From positions 1-64,000 of the forward strand of contig JABWCD010000019.1 in the NCBI GenBank assembly GCA_013359265.1: 64,000 bases of DNA, written 5' to 3'. The translations under genes and the position numbers were made by a program. Origin of the DNA: Candidatus Hydrogenedentota bacterium. Its GTDB lineage: Bacteria; Hydrogenedentota; Hydrogenedentia; Hydrogenedentales; SLHB01. The stretch's first letter is position 1; each line of letters starts with the position of its first letter. The notes under the pieces are model-generated. The model saw only the letters and a list, made by a program, of their open reading frames with translations, was not told where the DNA came from and did no database searches. This document shows, one piece after another, positions 42,621-52,061 of this stretch.

Positions 42621-43577
42621 CTACTGTTTCTTTGGGCCGCCGGCGCGATTGACCGTTTTGGATTGGCTGAGCGCGAGGTCGGGCTTGTCGGAGATAATGC
42701 CGTCGACTCCCCACGCGACGAGCCGTTTCATGTCTTCGAGTTCGTTCACGGTGTAGGTGCTCACGGTAAGCCCGGCTTCCTGGAGCGATTCGAGGCGGCC
42801 TTCGGTGAGCGCCTGGAAGTTCGGGTTGAACCCGTGGACGCGCATCAGGAAGGCCCAACGCTCGCACTCTTCCCAGGTCATCTCGCTGTCCTGATCCACG
42901 TGGGCCAGGAGTTCGACGCGGAGTTCCGGCGCTTCGGCGCGGACAAAGCCGCACACGAGCGGCGAGAACGATTGAATAGTCACGTGCTTGCGCATGATCT
43001 TTCGCCGCACGAGATTGATGACCTTGCGCGCGAGGACGAGATTTTGCGTCTCGTCCTTTTCCGCCATTTCGATAAGGTCGCGGTAGAATGCGTCGTCGGC
43101 CTCCTTCAACCCTTCAGCGCGTTGCAGCACGTTCGCGAGGAGTTCCGAGTCGTCGTCGCAGCTCTTGATTTCGACGTAGACGCCGATTTTGTACTTTGCG
43201 TAGTCGAGGCATTGCCCGAGCGTGGGAATCCGTTCGCCCGCGAACTCAGGCGCTTTCCACGCGCCGGCGTCGAGTTGTTTCAGATCGTAGAGTTTCAGGT
43301 CGCGGACATAGCCCGTGCCGTTCGTGGTGCGGTTCACGGTTTCGTCGTGCATGACGACGACTTCGCCGTCGTTCGACAGGCGGACGTCAAGCTCGAACCA
43401 GTCGGCGTTCGCCTCCTCCGCCTTCATGAACGAGGCCATGGTGTTTTCCGGCGCATAGGCAGCGGCGCCGCGGTGGCCGATGACCGCAATGGCGCCGTGG
43501 GGCACGCGGCCCACATGGCGAGCACAACCCGGCATAACGATTAACCCCAGCGTAACAACGGCGAGTGCCTTCTTCAT
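42621..43577 (-). CDS. Glycerophosphodiester phosphodiesterase, lipoprotein
   Basis: A 318-residue GDPD-family enzyme that hydrolyses deacylated phospholipids to glycerol-3-phosphate and an alcohol. It has an N-terminal lipoprotein signal (ALAVVTLGLIVMPGC; lipidated Cys near 18). The active site is visible: VIGHRGAAAYAPENT, FELDVRLSNDGEVVVMHDETV and, later, IEIKS-like VYVEIKSCDD. The end GVDGIISDKPDL is canonical. The expected location is the periplasmic face of a membrane. The start at 43577 (MKKALAV) is chosen for the signal. Confidence 0.92.
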   Translation of the reverse strand: MKKALAVVTLGLIVMPGCARHVGRVPHGAIAVIGHRGAAAYAPENTMASFMKAEEANADWFELDVRLSNDGEVVVMHDETVNRTTNGTGYVRDLKLYDLKQLDAGAWKAPEFAGERIPTLGQCLDYAKYKIGVYVEIKSCDDDSELLANVLQRAEGLKEADDAFYRDLIEMAEKDETQNLVLARKVINLVRRKIMRKHVTIQSFSPLVCGFVRAEAPELRVELLAHVDQDSEMTWEECERWAFLMRVHGFNPNFQALTEGRLESLQEAGLTVSTYTVNELEDMKRLVAWGVDGIISDKPDLALSQSKTVNRAGGPKKQ

Positions 43578-43729
43578 CGTGTGTTCCCTCCGTCGCCGCG
43601 AGTGTAGCGCACTGGGTTTGAAGGACACAAGACCTTGTCATATTTCGGGCGGATCGCACGAACATTTGAACACGAACTGCGGCGTGTCGAGAATGTGCGC
43701 GAGACCACCGGCGTTCGAGGAAACCCAAT

Positions 43730-44101
43730 TTGGACGGTAACACCAGTACCGGGAGTTCACCGCCCCCGGTCCCATCGGCTGCGGCGAGGCCAAGAATCGC
43801 GCTATGCCGAAAATGCGGGCGGCACATCGATCCTGCGTTCGCGTACTGCCCCTATTGCGGAAACCGTCAGAAACTCGGCCTCGCCTGGTATCACGACCCG
43901 GTCTGGGTTGCGATCCTGGCCCTGTTCGTATTGGGCCCCTTCGCCCTTCCGTTGGTTTGGTATTCGGCGAGAATGAACCGAGCGATGAAATTCGCGTACA
44001 CAGCGGGAATACTGGTGTACACTGTTTTTACGGTCTACTACTCGTTTCAAGTCCTCTCGTACGAATTGGGCGTGTTGAGCGATTTAACCGGTCTGCTGTA
44101 A
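43730..44101 (+). CDS. Zinc-ribbon membrane protein
   Basis: A 123-residue protein. A Pro/Ser-rich start leads to a zinc ribbon (CRKCGRHIDPAFAYCPYCG, residues 26-44) and then two membrane helices (VWVAILALFVLGPFALPLVW and FAYTAGILVYTVFTVYYSF). Such proteins are common and uncharacterised in planctomycete-like genomes. The start is TTG with GAGG 9 nt upstream. The function is unknown. Confidence 0.7.
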   Translation: MDGNTSTGSSPPPVPSAAARPRIALCRKCGRHIDPAFAYCPYCGNRQKLGLAWYHDPVWVAILALFVLGPFALPLVWYSARMNRAMKFAYTAGILVYTVFTVYYSFQVLSYELGVLSDLTGLL

Positions 44102-44251
44102 CCGGGTAACGAATCTACGCAAGAAATGTCTAATCTTCGAGTCGGTAAGTAGTCTGCTGGTGGAATTCGTATCGATTGCCAATGCGAGGTTTTTCGATTT
44201 CCGCGCGGTGTGACGCGCAACCGCAAGGGTGAACTTAGGGAGGACGTGAAC

Positions 44252-44815
44252 ATGGCAGGGTACGCAAAGCGAAGTAGTCTGGGATTTGGGGTTTGCGTCG
44301 TTGTTGCGGCATCGGCGCTGCCGCTGTTCTGGCCGGGCCAGCGAACAGAGGCGGCATTTGGGGATGGAAGCGTTCGTGTCATCAGCAACGGCCCGATCAC
44401 ATTGATGACCGGTGACACCGCATCGTCGATGTTGCTGCTTCCTGCCGTGCAGCGGGCAGCGGCGCGCGTCACGATCGTTGGCGGAGACGGCAAGGTGCTC
44501 TTTAGAAAGAACTACGAGGCCCCAACCACGGCCTCGGCCAAGGCAAGCTCCTTTTTTGATGTGTTCTTCGACATTGCGATAACTGACACGGAAATCGTCT
44601 TCGACGACGGCGCGGGACGCGAGATAATCGGGGAACCAGTGGGCAATATGGCGATGCTCGGGATCATCATCCAGTTGAAGCTGCCTGCCGTCCAGGACAT
44701 TCGAATGCCGGAATTTCGCTCGGTACTGGCGACCTTGCAGGTCGATCCGTCGGATCCCTCCGCGCCGATGCTGTTGCTGCCGTATATCGAGCAGAACGTC
44801 TTCGCTGGACCGTGA
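44252..44815 (+). CDS. Secreted protein, unknown
   Basis: A 187-residue protein from the ATG at 44252, set by GGAGG 8 nt upstream. A signal peptide (GFGVCVVVAASALPLFW, cut near RTEAAF) is followed by beta-rich sequence (VRVISNGPITLMTGDTA and RVTIVGGDGKVLFRKNYE) without a family I recognise. It converges on the Asp-box array. Confidence 0.6.
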   Translation: MAGYAKRSSLGFGVCVVVAASALPLFWPGQRTEAAFGDGSVRVISNGPITLMTGDTASSMLLLPAVQRAAARVTIVGGDGKVLFRKNYEAPTTASAKASSFFDVFFDIAITDTEIVFDDGAGREIIGEPVGNMAMLGIIIQLKLPAVQDIRMPEFRSVLATLQVDPSDPSAPMLLLPYIEQNVFAGP

Positions 44816-44858
44816 GCACTGGACTGCCGAATTTCGGATACCAGTAGTTGTCGCATGT

Positions 44859-44898
44859 AGGCGCGCCCCGGACCCAATCTTGGGCGCGAGGCGCGCCT
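44859..44898. terminator. Inverted repeat between convergent genes
   Basis: AGGCGCGCC (44859-44867) pairs with GGCGCGCCT (44890-44898) across a 22-nt loop. It lies between the stops of the secreted protein gene (+) and the first Asp-box gene (-). There is no clear T run; it could serve both strands. Confidence 0.4.
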
Positions 44899-44912
44899 GC
44901 CGCGCTTTTCGG

Positions 44913-46589
44913 TCATTTTATCTTGAATTTGTCGTCGCTTTCGTCGGAGATATTCGAGTTGGATTTCGAGTAGACGCGGACCTTGTAGCCGTTGCCCGTG
45001 TCGACCGATTTTGGCACGGTCCACTTTTGTTTGCCGTCGTTTTTCGTGCTGTTGTCGATCGTCTCGACGACGTTCGATCCCTTGAGCAACTCGATGACGA
45101 CCTTGTTGCCGGCGTCGCCGGTGGATTCCCACTCGACGGTTTCTTTGTCGCCGATATTCCACCTTTCGCCGCCGTTGGGTTTGGTGACCATAATCGTTGG
45201 GACATCAATGGTGAGGTTGGCCGTGAGAATGTCGGAATCGGTGCCGATCGTATCGCCCAAGGAGTCGTTGGAGCGCCATGCCGCGATCCAATGACCGTCG
45301 CGGTCGGTATCCAGAACGCTGAAGACGTCGCCACCGGTGTCGGTTGTCATACTCGCATTCAGCGCGTCGAAGTCAGTCCAGGTCTTGCCGTTGTCGGTAG
45401 ATTTGGACGCAACGATATCCTGGTCGTCTCCAAAGGGGCTTTCATCATCGCCGTCCTTGCGCCACACAGCGATCCATGTCCCGAAACCGTCGGTTTGCAC
45501 TTTCGGCTCGCTGTCGTAGTTGTCGTCAGTGAGGGCGTCGTTATTGATGGCGGTTGGCATGGACCACGTGGCGCCATTATCGGTTGAGTAGGCGGACATG
45601 GCCTCGTAGTCCGAACTCGCCATACCGCCGATCGTAATGTTGCCTTCCCAAACGACGACCCAATTGCCGAGCCGGTCGGTTGCGATGGATGGGAACGTTT
45701 CGTATCCAAAGTCGACTGCGGCATCGGCGTTTAAGGCCGCGTTTTCGGTCCACGTCTGGCCATTGTTCGTGGAAATGGCGTAGAGCAGGTCGCCGTCACC
45801 GCCGACCTTGTCATCTAGTTCGTTTTCGGATTCCCAGACGGCGATCCATGTCCCTGCACGATCGGTTTCGATGCGTGGATCCTGGTCGTACGTGGTATCC
45901 GTCGCGGCGTCGCTGTTGAGCGCCTGCACAGCACTCCATGTCGCGCCGTTGTCGGACGATCGGGACGTCAGGATGTCGTAATCACCGATTTCGTCCGTGC
46001 CGAGATCGTTGTTGGAATGCCAAACGCAAGTCCAATGCCCCTTGCCGTCCGTGACAACGGACACGTATTCGTCTTTGGAACTGCCGTCGGTCGTCGCGTT
46101 CGAGTTGACAATGACGGTATCGGACCAGGTCTGTCCGTCATCCGTCGAATAGGCGGCAAAAATATCGTTGTCCGTTCCGTTGCCTGCAATGTTCTTACCG
46201 GCGTACCACACGCACACCCAGTTGCCTTTGCCATCGCCGGCGACCCGCGGTTGAAAACCGACGACTCGGGCGCCGCCATCCGCACTGTTGAGCAGTGCAT
46301 TGTCGCTCCAGTTGGCGCCGTTGTCCGTCGAGCGCGCGAAGAAGATGTGGTAAAGGTCATCGATTGTGCCGCCCAGCGTGTGATTCGAATTCCAAACGGC
46401 AATCCACGTGCCGCTACCGTCAGCGGCAATCGACACCTCCTCGTCGGCGGCATTGTCGTCGGTTGCGGCGTCGGAATTGAGCGGCGCAGAAGGAGAGAAA
46501 CCGAACGCGGCGATAGCGTGCGGCGCGAGGAGCGCACAAATGCCGGATATCAGACATAATGTCCGAAACCTTCCGGATAGTACCTTCAT
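44913..46589 (-). CDS. Secreted six-Asp-box propeller protein (paralogue 1 of 4)
   Basis: A 558-residue protein with a signal peptide (TLCLISGICALLAPHAIA). Residues about 35-440 hold six Asp-boxes of the S-T-D-N-G-x-T-W-S kind (RSTDNGANWSD, YSTDDGQTWSD, RSSDNGATWSA, ISTNNGQTWTE, YSTDNGATWSM, KSTDNGKTWTD), spaced about 60 residues, which predicts a six-bladed propeller as in sialidases. The sialidase FRIP motif is absent. Residues about 465-558 form a Kre9/KNH-like domain (VTKPNGGERWNIGDKETVEW, then GYKVRVYSK and DDKFKIK). The ATG has AAGGAG 10 nt upstream. It is last transcribed of the four. Probably a surface or extracellular binding protein. Confidence 0.85.
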   Translation of the reverse strand: MKVLSGRFRTLCLISGICALLAPHAIAAFGFSPSAPLNSDAATDDNAADEEVSIAADGSGTWIAVWNSNHTLGGTIDDLYHIFFARSTDNGANWSDNALLNSADGGARVVGFQPRVAGDGKGNWVCVWYAGKNIAGNGTDNDIFAAYSTDDGQTWSDTVIVNSNATTDGSSKDEYVSVVTDGKGHWTCVWHSNNDLGTDEIGDYDILTSRSSDNGATWSAVQALNSDAATDTTYDQDPRIETDRAGTWIAVWESENELDDKVGGDGDLLYAISTNNGQTWTENAALNADAAVDFGYETFPSIATDRLGNWVVVWEGNITIGGMASSDYEAMSAYSTDNGATWSMPTAINNDALTDDNYDSEPKVQTDGFGTWIAVWRKDGDDESPFGDDQDIVASKSTDNGKTWTDFDALNASMTTDTGGDVFSVLDTDRDGHWIAAWRSNDSLGDTIGTDSDILTANLTIDVPTIMVTKPNGGERWNIGDKETVEWESTGDAGNKVVIELLKGSNVVETIDNSTKNDGKQKWTVPKSVDTGNGYKVRVYSKSNSNISDESDDKFKIK

Positions 46590-46620
46590 AGTTTTGGGAC
46601 TCCTTCGTGGCATGAGCGCG

Positions 46621-48255
46621 CTATTTCGCTGACTTGCCAGATTTGATAGTGAAATTGGCATCACTTTCGTCTGCGTTGTTGCTATCGTTTTTTTGCTCGA
46701 TGCGGACGCGGAAGTTGTTGCCCGTGCCGACTCCGGCGGGAACTTCCCACTTGAATTCGCCCTTATCCTTGGTCTTGCTCTTGATGGTCGTGATCTCGAC
46801 GCCACCCTTCAGCAGGATGAGTTTCACCTTGCCGAGGCTCTCCGACGAATCCCACTGGATGGTGCCTTTCTTACCGATCTTCCATTCTTCGCCGCCGTTC
46901 GGGTTTGTAATGGTGTAGGTGGACGGGAACGCGCGTACGGATAGGATGTCCGCGTCACTGCCGAGATCGGTGAACGGTTCGTACGACTCCCAGCCGACAA
47001 ACCAGTCGTCGTCACCCTTATTCACGATAACGGGGTTGGTGTCAGAGCCGAGGTCGGTCGCCGCGTTGTTGTGCAGTTGCTTGGTATTGGTCCAGGTCGC
47101 GCCGTTGTCCGTGGAACGGGCGGTGTGGATATCGAAGTCTGCGGCGGGGTCGCCGTTCAAGGGATTCGTCGATGCCCATACGGCAATCCATCTGCCGTTC
47201 GCGTCCGTCGCGATGGATGGCTTGTAGTCGTTGTGCGCGTCGGAATCGGCTTCGGAGTTGACGAAGTCCGGTGTAGACCACGAATCGCCGTTGTCCGTGG
47301 AGCGCGCGACGACAATGTCGTTGTCGTCGTCGGCGAGCCCTTTTGCCGGATCAAGCAGGTGCCACACGGCGGCCCAGTTTCCGAGTTCGTCAGTGGTGAT
47401 ACTTGGTTTGCCCGAGCCGGAACCGGCAGTTGTCTGGTTTTTCCATGACTTGCCGTCGTTTGTCGAACGCGCCGAAAGCACGTCGTAGATGGAGTCCTGC
47501 CCATCGCCAAGCCAAAGCGCGACCCAGTTGCCGGCGCCATCCGATGCGAGGGCCGGCATTTGGTCGTATTTCGTAGCGTCGGAACTGGCATCGGGATTGA
47601 GCGCAGCTTCGTCGCTCCACGAGCCGCCGCCGTTTTTTGAGCGGGAGTAGTGAATTTCGTTGTCGGTGCCTGTGCCTACATTTGCGTTGGAACTCCACGC
47701 CGCGATGAACAAGTCGGGACCGCCTGCTACAACGGTGATATCGAAGTCACCCGCGTTGCTGGTTGGAGCGAGCGAGTTCAGGAACGTGGGCGCGGACCAC
47801 GTCTGGCCGTTATCAGTCGATCGCGAAAAGAGAATATCGTAGTCGATTCCGATGACTCCGCCCAGGTCATTGTCCGATGACCAGGCGACGACCCAGTTGC
47901 CCGCTCCGTCGGTTGCAACAGCGGGGCCTTGGTCGGCCGCATCGTCCGTGGTAATGGCGATGGGGTCGCTCCAATTCGCGCCGCCGTCGGATGAGTACGC
48001 CGCAAAGATGTCGCCATCGTTTCCGATGCCGTTATCCTGCAGGTTGACTGACGTCCACACAGTGACGAGGTTGCCCGCGCCGTCGCTCGCCACGGACGGG
48101 TTTCCGTCCAGTTCAACGTCGGAGTCGGCGTTCGTGTTCACCGGGGCGGGGTCGCCAAACGAGGAATCGGCGAAGGCGGGTGTGCCGGGTGGGCAAAAGG
48201 CTATCACTATCAGGCACCAAAGCACACATTGAGAATGCGAGAAACGACGACACAT
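46621..48255 (-). CDS. Secreted six-Asp-box propeller protein (paralogue 2 of 4)
   Basis: A 544-residue paralogue with the same plan: signal peptide (LWCLIVIAFCPPGTPAFA), six Asp-boxes (YSSDGGANWSD, RSTDNGQTWSA, RSKNGGGSWSD, RSTNDGKSWKN, RSTDNGDSWST, RSTDNGATWTN) and a C-terminal ITNPNGGEEWKIGKKGTIQW domain ending ESDANFTIK. The third and fourth boxes are degenerate. The repeats carry VATDGAGNWVVAW-like strands between boxes. The ATG has AAAGGAG 9 nt upstream. Only 31 bp separate it from paralogue 1. Confidence 0.85.
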   Translation of the reverse strand: MCRRFSHSQCVLWCLIVIAFCPPGTPAFADSSFGDPAPVNTNADSDVELDGNPSVASDGAGNLVTVWTSVNLQDNGIGNDGDIFAAYSSDGGANWSDPIAITTDDAADQGPAVATDGAGNWVVAWSSDNDLGGVIGIDYDILFSRSTDNGQTWSAPTFLNSLAPTSNAGDFDITVVAGGPDLFIAAWSSNANVGTGTDNEIHYSRSKNGGGSWSDEAALNPDASSDATKYDQMPALASDGAGNWVALWLGDGQDSIYDVLSARSTNDGKSWKNQTTAGSGSGKPSITTDELGNWAAVWHLLDPAKGLADDDNDIVVARSTDNGDSWSTPDFVNSEADSDAHNDYKPSIATDANGRWIAVWASTNPLNGDPAADFDIHTARSTDNGATWTNTKQLHNNAATDLGSDTNPVIVNKGDDDWFVGWESYEPFTDLGSDADILSVRAFPSTYTITNPNGGEEWKIGKKGTIQWDSSESLGKVKLILLKGGVEITTIKSKTKDKGEFKWEVPAGVGTGNNFRVRIEQKNDSNNADESDANFTIKSGKSAK

Positions 48256-48434
48256 GGATATCCACTCCTTTGTTGCACTACGGATTACAACCAGATTGCC
48301 GTGCATCCCGGCGAAGCTTGCAGCCGCACCCCAACCCCTTGGGAAAGGCGCACCGGGAGTTTAACACACAATCCCGCAATTTGTGCCACAGACGGAGTCG
48401 TGTCTATGGTCTATATTGATGTACTTGTCGGGAA

Positions 48435-50117
48435 CTATTCGGCGGATTTGATCCGGAAGGATGCGTCGCTCTCGTCGGAGATGTTTGGGTCGTCCTTCGA
48501 GACGATGCGTATCTGGTATCCACTACCCGGGGCGGCGTTGGCGGGAACCAGCCAGTTCAGTTTTCCGTCGTTCTTGGTCTTTGCCTTGATTTGGGACACG
48601 AAGAGTCCATTGCGGAGGAGAATGAGTTGGACCCGCTCGCCGACGTTTCCCGTCGTCGACCACAGGATCTTCCGCTTCGTATCGTGCTTCCATCGTTCGC
48701 CGCCATTGGGCGCGAGCAGGGTAAGGCCATTTACGGAGACGGCGTCGCTAATCGAAATGAGGATGTCGTTGTCCGCGCCGATGGTGTTGCCCAGGGAGTT
48801 GGTCGACTCCCAAACCACGGCCCAATTGCCCGCGCCGTCGGTCGCGGTGCGCGCAAAGCGGTCGTTTCCAATGTCCGCTTCCGCGCCCTGGTAGAGCACC
48901 GCTACTTCGCTCCACGCCGCTCCATCATTCGATGACGCCGACGCGAAGACATCGTAATCGCCGCCGCGCGCGGTTTGTAGTCCGTGCCACACGACAAGCC
49001 AGTTGCCTGCATTATCGCTTACTACACTTGCATTCAGGTCGGCGACGGTGTCGGCATCCGCGTTCGGGTTGAGCGCTTTGACGGGCTCCCAGGTCGCGCC
49101 GCTGTCGCTCGACGACGTGGTAAAGATGTCGTTGTCCGAGCCCACGGTTCCGCCGAGTGTGTCGTTCGAGTGCCACACGGCGACGCAGTTTCCCGCCGTG
49201 TCGGCGGCGACGCGCGGGGACCGGTCGTTACCCGTATCGCCGGCCGCGTTTGAGTTCAGCGGCGCCATCGCGCTCCATGTTTGGCCGTTATTGCTCGAGC
49301 GTGCGAAAAAGATGTCGTAGTCGGTGCCGACAGTGTTGCCGAAGGGATCGTTCGTTTCCCACACGGCAATCCAATTGCCGGCCTTGTCGGTCGCGACGCT
49401 TACGTTCGCGTCGAGCCCGATGTCCGTACCCGCGTTGGAATTCAGCGTGGCGACGTTTGTCCACGTCACGCCGCCGTCGGACGATCGCGAGAAGAGGATG
49501 TCGTTGTCCGGTCCGACGGTGTTGCCCAGGGTATCGTTTGAATGCCAGGCAATGATCCAGTTCAAGCCACCATCGTTTGCGATGCACGGCATGGCGTCCG
49601 CGCCGGTGTCGGAGTCTGCGTTCGAATTGAGGAACTCGACCTCGCTCCAGGTGGCGCCGTTGTCCAGGGAACGCGAGAATAGAATATTCCCGTCGGTGCC
49701 TATCGTGTCTTCAAAGCTGTCCGTTGTCACCCAGGTTGCGATCCACACGCCGGCCCCATTGGTTGCGACAACGGGATTGCTGTCGCTGCCGGCGTCATCG
49801 GCTGCGTTCGAGTTCAATGGCTCTGTCGCGGACCAAGTCGAGCCGTTGTCGGTTGACGTGCTCACCAAAATATCCGAATCGGTTCCGATTGTGTTGCCGA
49901 GCGAATTAAATGAACTCCACACCGCGACCCAATTCCCGTTCCCGTCGGATGCGATATCGGGTGTGTTGTCGGCGGCAGTGCCATCGCCGCCAGCGGTCGA
50001 GTTGAGCGCCACGGGTTCGGAGAAACCGAGCACGGCGAGAGCCTGTTGCGGGAATCCTCCGAATGTGACGAATGGGATGAGCACAAGGACGTGCACGTTG
50101 CGGGGCCGACCGAGCAT
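48435..50117 (-). CDS. Secreted six-Asp-box propeller protein (paralogue 3 of 4)
   Basis: A 560-residue paralogue: signal peptide (VLVLIPFVTFGGFPQQALA), six boxes (TSTDNGSTWSA, RSLDNGATWSE, RSSDGGVTWTN, RSSNNGQTWSA, SSSDSGATWEP, ASSNDGAAWSE) and the C-terminal LLAPNGGERWKHDTKRKILW domain. Each blade repeats PLNSNA--D and the phrase NDTLGNTVG-D-DI, so the blades are recent copies of one another. GGGGGGAGG lies 5 nt before the ATG at 50117. Gaps of 179 and 129 bp on either side could hold separate promoters. Confidence 0.85.
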   Translation of the reverse strand: MLGRPRNVHVLVLIPFVTFGGFPQQALAVLGFSEPVALNSTAGGDGTAADNTPDIASDGNGNWVAVWSSFNSLGNTIGTDSDILVSTSTDNGSTWSATEPLNSNAADDAGSDSNPVVATNGAGVWIATWVTTDSFEDTIGTDGNILFSRSLDNGATWSEVEFLNSNADSDTGADAMPCIANDGGLNWIIAWHSNDTLGNTVGPDNDILFSRSSDGGVTWTNVATLNSNAGTDIGLDANVSVATDKAGNWIAVWETNDPFGNTVGTDYDIFFARSSNNGQTWSAMAPLNSNAAGDTGNDRSPRVAADTAGNCVAVWHSNDTLGGTVGSDNDIFTTSSSDSGATWEPVKALNPNADADTVADLNASVVSDNAGNWLVVWHGLQTARGGDYDVFASASSNDGAAWSEVAVLYQGAEADIGNDRFARTATDGAGNWAVVWESTNSLGNTIGADNDILISISDAVSVNGLTLLAPNGGERWKHDTKRKILWSTTGNVGERVQLILLRNGLFVSQIKAKTKNDGKLNWLVPANAAPGSGYQIRIVSKDDPNISDESDASFRIKSAE

Positions 50118-50246
50118 GCTGACCTCCCCCCAAGAGAATCCGCGAACCCCGCATGAACCGCCGCGCACCAAGACAGCGGGTACCTTATAGCATTGTGGGT
50201 GCGGCGCGTCAATAGGATAGCGTTGCGGGTTCCGTACTTTTTGCAG

Positions 50247-51902
50247 CTACTCGGGCGCGTCTACCCGGAAACGACTGTCGCTCGAGTCTTTCATCGATGG
50301 AGTGTCGACCGACTTGATCTTGATTTTGTAACCCTTGCCGGGGTCGATAGTTGACGGAATGTTCCACCGGTACAATCCGTCGTTCAGGGCGTTACGTTTT
50401 ATTTTCGCGACCGATTTGCCGTCTTGAACGAGGTTAATGTGGACAGCGCCGCCGGTGTTCCCGATCGAGAGCCAATGGATGGGGACGTTGTCGCCGGCGT
50501 TGTACCGCTCGCCGCCATTGGGTGAGAGCACGATAATATTGTCGCCGATGGTGAGCGTGCTTGTCGCGAAGTAGATGTCCGAATTCTCTTCGCCGGGTTC
50601 GCCCGGCAAAACGTAGTTGGACAGCCAAACCGCGACCCAATTGCCGTTCCCGTCTGTTTTGATACCGGGAAACGCGTCGTTCACGCTGTCCTTGTGCGCG
50701 TTGGTGTTGAGCGCGACGACGGGAGTCCAAGTCTCCCCATTGTCGGTAGAGAAGCACGCGGTGATGTCCGAGTCCGGTTCCGCTTTGGCGGGTTCGCCGG
50801 ACGTCCACGCGGCGAGCCAATTGCCGTTTTGGTCGGTCGTGAGGACGGGTAACGCGTCGTTGCGCGTATCGATTGCCGCGTCGGGATTAAGCGCCTTGGG
50901 AACTGTCCATGTCTTTCCGTTGTCTTCCGAGCGGATGATGAACAGGTCGCTGTCGGTGGTGTTGACCGGAAAAGTGCCGCTGAAGTCCCACGAGGTGTAA
51001 TCGCCGATTCCGAGCCACGTTCCGTCGCCGTCTGTCTCGATGCGGGAAATGCTGTGGCGGACGTCGTCGGCGTTGTCGTACTCGATAATCGTTTTCGGAG
51101 CGCCCCAGGTTGCGCCGTTGTCGTTCGAGCGCGCGGCGACCAGCCCCTCGGAAACAAGGAAGCCCCAATAATTCCACACGATCATCCACTTTCCGACGCC
51201 CACGCTGGCGACGCGCGGGCCGCCATCGTCTTGATCGTCTCCGGCGGGACTGACCGAAACCGGATTGCTCCACGTCGCGCCGTTGTCCGTCGAGACGGAT
51301 GCGAGGATGTCGATGTCGCCACTCGCGCTCACAGGAACAGAAGCGCGCCACGTCGCAAGCCAGTTGCCTGCTCTGTCGGTCGAGAGCCAGGGGAGGGGCG
51401 TGCCCGCGGCGAACAGCAATGCGAAGGTCGAATAGATGTCCGCCTTGGCGCTGAGCACGGCGGGGGCGGTCCACGTCACGCCGTCGTCGGACGAGCGGGA
51501 CACCATAATGGATGCGTCGGCGATGTTGTTCGCGAATCCGAGGTCAACCACCCAAATGGCGACCCAGTTTCCAGCGCCATCCGTGGCGACGCGGATACTG
51601 TAATCCGCAACCGAGTCGGAATCGGGATTCGCGTTCGGCGCAAGCGGTTCAGACCAGGTTGCGCCGTTGTCCGTGGATCGGGAAAGAACCACATCGGTTT
51701 CGACGGCGAGGTCGCCCTTGTGCCAGGAGGCGATCCACGTGCCGGTCGGACTGTACTCCAGCCGGGGACCGCCGTCGGCTCGGTCGTCCGCAAGTTCGAT
51801 TGGAAGCGGCGGAGTGAACCCGAGACCGGCATGCGCACAGGGGGGAGTGATCAAAGCCAGGATGGAACCCGCATAAACGCCAAGACGGCGCGACAACAGC
51901 AT
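50247..51902 (-). CDS. Secreted six-Asp-box propeller protein (paralogue 4 of 4)
   Basis: A 551-residue paralogue from the ATG at 51902 (TTGGAG 6 nt upstream). Signal peptide (LGVYAGSILALITPPCAHA), six boxes (RSTDNGATWSE, RSSDDGVTWTA, VSTDNGATWSN, RSNDNGATWGA, RSEDNGKTWTV, FSTDNGETWTP), then VLSPNGGERYNAGDNVPIHW and SSDSRFRVD. It is the most diverged of the four and lies first in transcription order. The frame is open far upstream to 52511 but that part lies antisense to the DAHP synthase gene and is not coding. Confidence 0.85.
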   Translation of the reverse strand: MLLSRRLGVYAGSILALITPPCAHAGLGFTPPLPIELADDRADGGPRLEYSPTGTWIASWHKGDLAVETDVVLSRSTDNGATWSEPLAPNANPDSDSVADYSIRVATDGAGNWVAIWVVDLGFANNIADASIMVSRSSDDGVTWTAPAVLSAKADIYSTFALLFAAGTPLPWLSTDRAGNWLATWRASVPVSASGDIDILASVSTDNGATWSNPVSVSPAGDDQDDGGPRVASVGVGKWMIVWNYWGFLVSEGLVAARSNDNGATWGAPKTIIEYDNADDVRHSISRIETDGDGTWLGIGDYTSWDFSGTFPVNTTDSDLFIIRSEDNGKTWTVPKALNPDAAIDTRNDALPVLTTDQNGNWLAAWTSGEPAKAEPDSDITACFSTDNGETWTPVVALNTNAHKDSVNDAFPGIKTDGNGNWVAVWLSNYVLPGEPGEENSDIYFATSTLTIGDNIIVLSPNGGERYNAGDNVPIHWLSIGNTGGAVHINLVQDGKSVAKIKRNALNDGLYRWNIPSTIDPGKGYKIKIKSVDTPSMKDSSDSRFRVDAPE

Positions 51903-52061
51903 TACAAACTCCAAGATACGGTCCAGTGCCCGCGACACTATACCACCTTTGTGCATTTCGTGAATCTCGGCACCGACGGCAGCACGGCTAGCCGGATTCA
52001 CGCAGAAATTGAGCGAAAGCGCCAAGTTATGGCATAATAACGGTTTACAAAAGGATTCAAG

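Noticed and set aside
42105-43544. 479-codon plus-strand frame opposite the PilZ and glycerophosphodiesterase genes
   Set aside because: Antisense shadow of two well-supported genes.
44913-51902. Calling the Asp-box proteins sialidases
   Set aside because: Asp-boxes mark the propeller fold only; the FRIP motif and catalytic residues of sialidases are not visible.
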